DNA from: Rhynchopus euleeides
Taxonomy: Eukaryota; Euglenozoa; Diplonemea; Diplonemida; Diplonemidae
DNA length: 64,000 bases
Direction of reading: 5' to 3'
Assembly: GCA_963210315.1 (NCBI GenBank)
Contig: OY723258.1
Span: 1,922,001-1,986,000 of the forward strand
Shown: positions 58,569 to 64,000 of the stretch, in pieces
How the letters are laid out: each line of letters begins with the position of its first letter
How positions within the stretch are numbered: the first letter of the stretch is position 1
Notes under the pieces: generated by a model
Databases searched by the model: none
Told to the model about the DNA's origin: nothing
What the model saw: only the letters and a program-made list of their open reading frames with translations
Translations under genes and position numbers: made by a program

Positions 58569-60329
58569 ATGTCGAATGCAAATGAAGCGAAGAGTGTCGG
58601 GGAGACTCTTGCTGCCAACCGGCATGCCCTTCGGATGTCTCAACGGACACTCGCCAAGGTCAACCAGCTTCATAAGGAGCGTGTTGGTGAGAACCTGGGT
58701 GTGTCACGAAAGCGACTCCGCGAAATGGAGAAGCCTGCCTGCGAACGTGTTGAATGGCGCCTTTCCCGTGGTTTGCTCGGGGCATTTGAGTTCCTCGAAG
58801 AAGAGGCGGGAGAATCATCGACAATGCAGTGTAGCGTGCCACTTCTCGGCGTCATGTACACGGACGGATACACGCCACGTAATTCATTACGTTCCGATAA
58901 CGCACGTGTCCGTCTGTCTCTCGGGGTCATCAATCCCGAAAACACGATGACTGCGCCGGGTATTACTTTCTCAGACCTTCCGAAAGGTGATCACAAGCTG
59001 TTCCAAAATCACGCGTTGCTGCAACAGATCATGAGGCTGCACAAAGCGAAAATCTTCCGAGGGGTGCATGTCGCGAGTGTGTCCATAGCAAGAATAACCG
59101 CCGACCATGCTGAGCAGTGGGCAACAATGAGGCGATGCGGGGGGCGAGGGCACCGATGCTCACTGTGCGACATCCCAGAAGAACGCTGGTATCAACAGGT
59201 GCATCGATACCCGCACCTGACTCTCTCTGAGATGAAAGAGGCTGGCTACCCCTCCCTCTTGGCAGGTGTGCTTCCCAATGCCCGCTACGTCACCCCAGCA
59301 CTCCATGACTGCAAGGGGCTCGCCATGCGGCTGATCAGGGTACTGGATGAGACAACAAAAAAAATATTCGACAAGACCTGTACAAACCTTGCACTGAATG
59401 TGTCGCAGAATGGGACAGGTGCTCAGTTCCGGAAGGTCGTGCTTGCCATGTCACAGGACACCACCTACAAGGGCTTGTTCCGCTACCTCTTTGTCTCCCT
59501 TGCAGACCTCATGCATTTCCGGTATGCAGACATCCCCTGGCGCTTCTGGGGATGCAAGGATGAGTCAGCCCGGATTCCCTTCTTGCGTGCTCGGATCTCA
59601 GGGCATATATTTCACTGGTTGATGGAGCATGCCGAAAAGGGATCAACGCGCAATGCCTACGTACACAGTCTCCATCATTGGTGGGCTCCAGAAGATGCAG
59701 TGCCTCTGCAGAACAACGACGAATTTGAAGAAGCAGAGAACGGACATCGCAAGAAAGATGCCGTTACAATCGCCAGCTCCGCAACTTACGAGAGAGATCT
59801 TGCAATGGCAGAAGAGAAGCGGCGCGAATCGGGCATGCCTTGGAAGGTTGCGCACCTGTCGCAGGACGGGATCCTCGGGTATAGAGAAGTCATTCTGTGT
59901 CCGTGTCTGCACACCCGACACGCTCATAGATTGGCTGTGTATGTTCTTTGCACACAGTTGACACAGCTGCAGAAGGGGTTTGTGCACTGCAACACACAGG
60001 ACTTCGTTGAACCCAGCAGCGCGCCCTACTTCCTGTTCCGGTTCCCCGAAGGACACCGCAAATTATCGCTCTGCTTGTGCAAAATGCCAATCCCGCTGGG
60101 GGCGACTTTCACACCATTCGTGTCATCCGAGGCGACTTTGAGCACGCTTGACCAACGCGCACAGCAGGAGGGGGATGACAGTTCTGACGAAGAAGATGAG
60201 GAAAGCCTGCAGGATGGTTTGTCTTGCCCAAGGTGTAACACAACTACGACAGGCGACGGCCGCACTTTGACACCTCAAATTCTAACCGCTCACCTCCGCA
60301 GGTGCAGCCGCTACCAGGAGGATAGGTAG
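58569..60329 (+). CDS. Transposon-borne protein 2 (candidate transposase)
   Basis: A 586-residue intact frame starting MSNANEAKSVGETLAANRHAL. An upstream in-frame stretch precedes an AG and is left out. Landmarks are VPLLGVMYTDGYTP with a candidate catalytic Asp, a Cys/His cluster RGHRCSLCDIPEERW, ALHDCKGLAMRL, and a C-terminal zinc finger CPRC-x16-HLRRC-like after an acidic run (DDSSDEEDEE). The TDG then H/C then long helical region loosely resembles transposases of the Tnp2/CACTA or KDZ type, but I cannot align the DDE triad by eye. It lies immediately downstream of protein 1 on the same strand and ends ~108 bp before the right inverted repeat. Likely mobilises the element. Confidence 0.6.
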   Translation: MSNANEAKSVGETLAANRHALRMSQRTLAKVNQLHKERVGENLGVSRKRLREMEKPACERVEWRLSRGLLGAFEFLEEEAGESSTMQCSVPLLGVMYTDGYTPRNSLRSDNARVRLSLGVINPENTMTAPGITFSDLPKGDHKLFQNHALLQQIMRLHKAKIFRGVHVASVSIARITADHAEQWATMRRCGGRGHRCSLCDIPEERWYQQVHRYPHLTLSEMKEAGYPSLLAGVLPNARYVTPALHDCKGLAMRLIRVLDETTKKIFDKTCTNLALNVSQNGTGAQFRKVVLAMSQDTTYKGLFRYLFVSLADLMHFRYADIPWRFWGCKDESARIPFLRARISGHIFHWLMEHAEKGSTRNAYVHSLHHWWAPEDAVPLQNNDEFEEAENGHRKKDAVTIASSATYERDLAMAEEKRRESGMPWKVAHLSQDGILGYREVILCPCLHTRHAHRLAVYVLCTQLTQLQKGFVHCNTQDFVEPSSAPYFLFRFPEGHRKLSLCLCKMPIPLGATFTPFVSSEATLSTLDQRAQQEGDDSSDEEDEESLQDGLSCPRCNTTTTGDGRTLTPQILTAHLRRCSRYQEDR

Positions 60330-60471
60330 GTAGTCCAGAGTCCGGGGAAACTGACAGAAGCAAAACAAGCCCCTCCCCATCCCTCTTCCACCTTCCCCCC
60401 GCATGATTTTACCCCCCACGCCAGTAGACTGTAACTATATCATGGGAAAAATGGATGAAAATAGGTGAAAA

Positions 60472-60535
60472 GACTCCCGCTAGGGGGAGTCAGACTCCCC
60501 CTAGCGGGAGTATAGACTCCCGCTAGCGGGAGTCT
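60472..60535 (-). repeat. Right subterminal palindrome array
   Basis: The inverted counterpart of the left array, with three copies of the 18-bp palindrome or its one-base variant and further half-sites to 60577. Confidence 0.85.
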
Positions 60536-60821
60536 TTGACACCCTCTCAGACTCCCGCTCCCAGACTCCCGCTAGGGCCGCTGGAGTCCACCGTGTAGAT
60601 AAAATTTTCAGTGCAATCCTTCAGCACCTCCCCCCTAGATTTTTAGGTTTTCTTGACCCAATGGTCGAAATCTGCGACATAGTGGAAATCCCGGGGACAT
60701 GTCGAATTCGAAAATTTTGGGTCAAAAACCCCCAGGGGGGACCCTTTGGTTTCACCCCCTGTTGGGGGGCCTGGTGGGCGTTCAGGTGAGCTGCGACCCT
60801 TGGTTCTGACAGAGTGCAGCA

Positions 60822-61271
60822 ATGGTAATCAACCGTCGTGAACGTACTTTCGTGCCGGCATGGCTATTCATGGGCACCGTGGCCTGTCGCCGCATCCGTT
60901 CTGATCACAAGTGCCAGAGGCAAATCAGGAGTCCTGGTCCAGTGCAGGCACCTGCGCTGCAGATACCCAAGGGACTGTTGTGCACAAAAATGCACACACA
61001 AGGACATCAACTGACCGAGGCAATGCAGCTCGCAGCCTATCGATTCGATTCGGGGCACAAGCCTCACGAGCTGGTCACGCGATACCACGTTACTCTGCGT
61101 GGCGTATTCCGTGCAGCCGAAATGGCTTGGGCAGCAGTGCACAGGGGACCTTCTGCTGCACTGCGACAGGACAACCCAAGCACGTGCCGCGTACATCCGG
61201 AGGTGAAGTTGGATGAGGAAGATCAGTGGCTTCTGGGAGGAAGAGGGCGACCGCATCCACGTCGCGGATAA
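60822..61271 (+). pseudogene. 149-residue remnant in outer element
   Basis: A frame in the outer element's right arm with mixed composition. The clearest part is HKPHELVTRYHVTLRGVFRAAEMAW, which could be a helix-turn-helix. It may be the relic of a transposase N terminus. No downstream catalytic region is present. Confidence 0.3.
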
Positions 61272-61703
61272 CACACTCAGCACACGAGCGGGCGTTGCAA
61301 GAAATCCCCCATGTGTAAACAGGGGAAATCGGGCTTTTAGGGGATCCTGGTCAGGAATAAAAATTTCCACACATATTTTTCGACTTCCTGAGGCCAAAAA
61401 CCGGTGTTCCTGGACCCAGATGTGACATCTGGATGACATAATAAAAATCCAGAGTGCCTTAGAGGCGCGCGGGACATTTTTTTGGGGTTCGTGACTGGGG
61501 ACCCCCTATTTTGGGGGATTTCCCGTAGGTGGAAAATGTCGATTTTCCAATTTTAAATCACTCTGGGGGCACCTGCGGGGCCATATTTTGCATTTTCAGA
61601 CAGGGGACATATACCCTACAAACCCGATTTTCGGGTTTTTTGACCATTTTATGCCTTGTGCGAAAACGTGATATTTTTTGGACAAAATTCCAGGCACAGG
61701 GTT

Positions 61704-61838
61704 AAAGGAATTGACGGAATGACACCACCAGGGCGTGGAGTATGCGGCTTAATTTGACTCAACACGGGGAATTTTACTAGGTCAGGACAATGAAAGGATT
61801 GACAGATTGAGGGCTCTTTCTCGATCCATTGTGTGGTG
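61704..61838 (+). rRNA. SSU rRNA fragment, 3' piece
   Basis: Resumes exactly where the 5' piece stops: AAAGGAATTGACGGAATGAC, then CACCACCAGG, GCGGCTTAATTTGACTCA, ACACGGGGAA, GGATTGACAGATTGAG, and CTCTTTCTCGATCC followed by GTGGTGG. It ends in a GTG-repeat at ~61838. Joined to the left piece it is about 0.3 kb of the SSU gene, far short of a functional rRNA. Confidence 0.9.
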
Positions 61839-61924
61839 GTGGTGGTAATGAGTGTCGTGTGGGACACTATCACTTTCAACTTTACACCACCACCCGACAC
61901 AGAGGCAGCCTGCGCACCGCAGCC

Positions 61925-64000
61925 ATGGCAGCCACAGCGGTGCTGCTGCTGCTGTGCTGCACTACACTGCCCGCATGCCCCAGTGATGCGGGTCCGCAGT
62001 GCACAGCGGAGCTTGCAAGGGTGCCGAGGGTGCCCTCGCACATCGCTGTTTCGTATGACGACACGCTGGCTGCGGTGGCAGCGGCGAGTGGTTTGCACGT
62101 GTACAAGGTGAAGACAGGTGCTGCTGTGGCGGTGCCCTCTTACGGTGATACGGCCGGCGTTGCCTTCTCTCCTGATGCGGAGAGACTGGTGGTGGGTCAG
62201 CGGTGGGGCGGTGTTGCTGTTATCACGTTGAGCAGCGGGACGGAGCTGTGGTCAGACACATCGAAAGGGGCCTGTTTTTCTGTGACGTACTCACCAGACG
62301 GGACACGTGTTGCCTCTGGGCACGGGGACGGGGACATCTACATCTGGAATGCTACGACTGGTGACTTGCTGTTGTCCCTCTCTGGCGGTCACAACGAGCT
62401 GTACGTGTTGACGTACACCCTTGACGGTCTCAGACTCATCGGTGGGTTGTGGGATTACAACGTTGTTGTGTGGGATGCAACAACTGGTGACATTCTCAAG
62501 ACTCTGACAGATCACACAGACACTGTCTACGCCATCGAGGTCTCACCAGACGGTCTGTACTTCGCAACTCTGTCAAAGCGCTTTACGGATTCGGTGATCA
62601 TCTACAACCTGAGGGACTACTCCATCCACAAGCAGTTCACACATAACAGCATCCGATCCAGACTGTATCCTAACAGAACCATGTACGATCTGTCGTTCTC
62701 CCAGGACTGGAGCAAATTCGTGTTGGTAGGAGACGGTGCCATGGAGGTGCACTCTGTGGCAACCGGGAGCCCGCTGGAGTGGCACGACATGCCCTCGGAA
62801 GTGACATACACAGTGTCGTACTTCCACACCACCGACACCATCGTCACGGCAGAGGGGGATGCCACAGCTGCAATCCTTCTGTGGGAAGACGTGCGCACAA
62901 GTGCCGGTCTCCGTGCCTGCCCGCATCTGGCGGGTCCGCTGTGCACAGCGGAGCTTGCAAGGGTGCAGGAAACGCCCTGGCGAATTGCTCTATCATATGA
63001 CGACACGCTGGCTGCGGTGGCAGCGAATCCTGGTTTGCACGTGTACAAGGTGAAGACAGGTGCTGCTGTGGCGGTGCCCTCTTACGGGGCTACTCACGAC
63101 GTTGCCTTCTCTCCTGATGCGGGGAAACTAGCGATAGGAGTGAAACGGGGCGGTGTTGCTGTTATCACATTGATCAGCGGGACGGAACTGTGGTCAGACG
63201 CATCGAAAGGGGGCTGTTATTCTGTGGGTTACTCACCAGACGGGACACGTGTTGCCTCTGGGCACAGGGACGGGAACATCTACATCTGGAATGCTATGAC
63301 TGGTGACTTGCTGTTGTCTCTCACTGGTGGTCACACCAAAAAGACCTTGGAGGTGACATACACCCTTGACGGTCTCAGACTCATCAGCGGGTCGTGGTAT
63401 TACAGGGTTGTTGTGTGGGATGCAACAACTGGTGATATTCTCAAGACTCTGACAGATCACCTATCCTACGCCATCGAGGTCTCGCCAGATGGTCTGTACT
63501 TCGCGACTTCGTCGAAGTATTCAGATGATGGGATGATCATCTACAACCTGAGCGACTACTCCATCCACAAGAAGTTCACGAACAGCAGAACCGTGTACGA
63601 TCTGTCCTTCTCCCAGGACTGGAGCAAATTCGTGTTGGTTGGAGACAAAGGTTACATGGAGGTGTACTCTGTGGAAACTGGGAGCGTGCTGGAGTCGCAC
63701 GACATGCCCTCGGAAGTAACGGTCACAGCTTCGTACTTCCACAACAACGACACCATCATCACGGTCGACTGGATCGCCAATGGTGGAATCCTTCTGTGGG
63801 AAGACGTGTCACCGACACCTGTCCCGAATGTACCACCCCACACTGCGGCCCCGCCACTGGGGGTGACATCTGTGCCGGGGACGCCCAGCCCGCAGGCCCG
63901 TGTCGTGGCGTGCGCAGAGGCGGCAGAGTGTGTGGTGGCTGTGCAGCACGTGGGTGCTGTGCGTGAGGTGGCGCTCTCGCCGGACGGGCGCACCCTTGCA
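61925..64000 (+). CDS. Secreted WD40-type protein with internal duplication, partial
   Basis: An open frame of 692 codons that runs off the window. It starts MAATAVLLLLCCTTLPACPSD, a signal peptide. Two long homologous blocks follow. Each begins GP(Q/L)CTAELARV (DNA 61991 and 62933, about 942 bp apart) and continues through YDDTLAAVAA, GLHVYKVKTGAAVAVP, AFSPDA, YSPDGTRVASGH-DG-IYIWN, VVVWDATTGDILKTLTDH and LYFAT. These are WD40-type blades. A third unit may start at the window edge (CAEAAECVV, LSPDGRTLA). After the second block a Pro/Thr linker occurs. It is unusual for WD40 repeats to be secreted. Function unknown; surface or secreted adhesion is a guess. The gene lies ~90 bp after the SSU fragment. 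Confidence 0.8.
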   Translation, partial: MAATAVLLLLCCTTLPACPSDAGPQCTAELARVPRVPSHIAVSYDDTLAAVAAASGLHVYKVKTGAAVAVPSYGDTAGVAFSPDAERLVVGQRWGGVAVITLSSGTELWSDTSKGACFSVTYSPDGTRVASGHGDGDIYIWNATTGDLLLSLSGGHNELYVLTYTLDGLRLIGGLWDYNVVVWDATTGDILKTLTDHTDTVYAIEVSPDGLYFATLSKRFTDSVIIYNLRDYSIHKQFTHNSIRSRLYPNRTMYDLSFSQDWSKFVLVGDGAMEVHSVATGSPLEWHDMPSEVTYTVSYFHTTDTIVTAEGDATAAILLWEDVRTSAGLRACPHLAGPLCTAELARVQETPWRIALSYDDTLAAVAANPGLHVYKVKTGAAVAVPSYGATHDVAFSPDAGKLAIGVKRGGVAVITLISGTELWSDASKGGCYSVGYSPDGTRVASGHRDGNIYIWNAMTGDLLLSLTGGHTKKTLEVTYTLDGLRLISGSWYYRVVVWDATTGDILKTLTDHLSYAIEVSPDGLYFATSSKYSDDGMIIYNLSDYSIHKKFTNSRTVYDLSFSQDWSKFVLVGDKGYMEVYSVETGSVLESHDMPSEVTVTASYFHNNDTIITVDWIANGGILLWEDVSPTPVPNVPPHTAAPPLGVTSVPGTPSPQARVVACAEAAECVVAVQHVGAVREVALSPDGRTLA

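Larger units (their letters stand above)
57108..60595. mobile_element. Inner two-gene DNA transposon with palindromic TIRs
   Basis: A 3.5-kb element inserted 30 bp inside the outer one. Both ends begin CACGGTGGACTCCAGCGG, each flanked by TA, either a 2-bp duplication or part of the ends. The inverted repeats extend ~160 bp, to CCCATGAT at ~57265 and ~60438. They hold at least three copies per end of ACTCCCGCTAGCGGGAGT or a one-base variant. Two + strand genes lie between. CAC ends, subterminal motif arrays and a two-gene layout recall CACTA/EnSpm elements, but the family is not proven. Confidence 0.8.
57078..61703. mobile_element. Outer non-autonomous element in SSU rRNA site
   Basis: Ends match as inverted repeats: AACCCTGTGCCTGGAATTTT at 57078-57097 and its reverse complement ending at 61703. 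Directly outside are AAA (57075-57077) and AAA (61704-61706), a 3-bp target duplication. Removing the element restores CTT-AAA-GGAATT, the universal SSU sequence. TTAA flanks are an alternative reading, as in piggyBac, but fit less neatly. Without the inner insertion it is about 1.1 kb and has no transposase. Confidence 0.8.

Noticed and set aside
57078..61703. Group I intron in SSU rRNA
   Set aside because: The insertion has inverted terminal repeats, a 3-bp duplication and nested transposon genes. No intron core was recognised by eye.
1..64000. CRISPR arrays and bacterial operons
   Set aside because: No spaced direct-repeat arrays, introns are present, and gene structure is eukaryotic.
1..64000. 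tRNA, 5S rRNA or spliced-leader RNA genes
   Set aside because: I saw none by eye. A covariance-model scan would be decisive and I could not run it.

Overview
This is a GC-rich nuclear window from a protist, most likely a euglenozoan and perhaps a diplonemid. Four things support that. (1) All 16 genes I accept as host genes lie on the + strand; only transposon genes read the other way. (2) Several start codons are preceded at short distance by a C-rich or pyrimidine tract and an AG, as expected of spliced-leader acceptor sites. (3) Two dispersed rRNA fragments, one SSU and one LSU, can be read by eye, and the SSU piece has euglenozoan-looking signatures. (4) The gene content fits: ISD11, a Maelstrom-domain protein, MORN/EF-hand and coiled-coil proteins, and a PPR-like organelle protein. 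Conventional GT-AG introns also occur. The species name is an inference. No database was consulted.

Layout. 1-2775 is gene-free repeat DNA dense in a ~109-bp palindromic mobile element. 3206-6484 holds an ISD11/LYRM4-like gene and a BBOX/TMLHE-type dioxygenase gene. 6883-10411 (minus) is a non-LTR retroelement with two overlapping ORF1 frames, a 2A-like peptide motif and an apurinic-type endonuclease, but no reverse transcriptase. 11545-15278 (minus) is a complete hAT transposon with terminal inverted repeats and an 8-bp target duplication. 17041-35468 is a run of large + strand genes: a ubiquitin-like/ankyrin protein, a Kelch-polyQ-MAP3K fusion, a PPR-like protein, a polytopic membrane protein with a duplicated Cys motif, an EGF-like type I membrane protein and a B-box/WD40 protein, with an LSU rRNA fragment at 30.8 kb. 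36021-44221 holds an NTF2-like protein, a Pro/His-rich protein with one intron, a MORN/EF-hand protein and a coiled-coil protein with one intron. A 1.1-kb hAT-like non-autonomous element sits between the first two of these. 44286-48507 is a repeat island (hAT-like element, palindromic elements, decamer arrays). 48508-56470 holds the Maelstrom gene, a ubiquitin-like tail-membrane protein and an unrecognised 391-residue protein.

The right end is the most unusual part. A fragment of SSU rRNA is split exactly within the conserved CTTAAAGGAATT site by a non-autonomous element with inverted ends beginning AACCCTGTG. That element was itself entered, 30 bp from its left end, by a 3.5-kb two-gene transposon with ~160-bp inverted repeats packed with an 18-bp palindrome. 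The second half of the SSU fragment follows, then a secreted WD40-type protein with a ~0.94-kb internal duplication that runs off the window.

The genes do not form one pathway. The layout is best explained as part of a unidirectional transcription unit invaded by several transposon families. The candidates for new biology are the palindromic GGGGG-ended element family, the nested transposons in the rRNA fragment, and the retroelement with a 2A motif behind an in-frame TGA.
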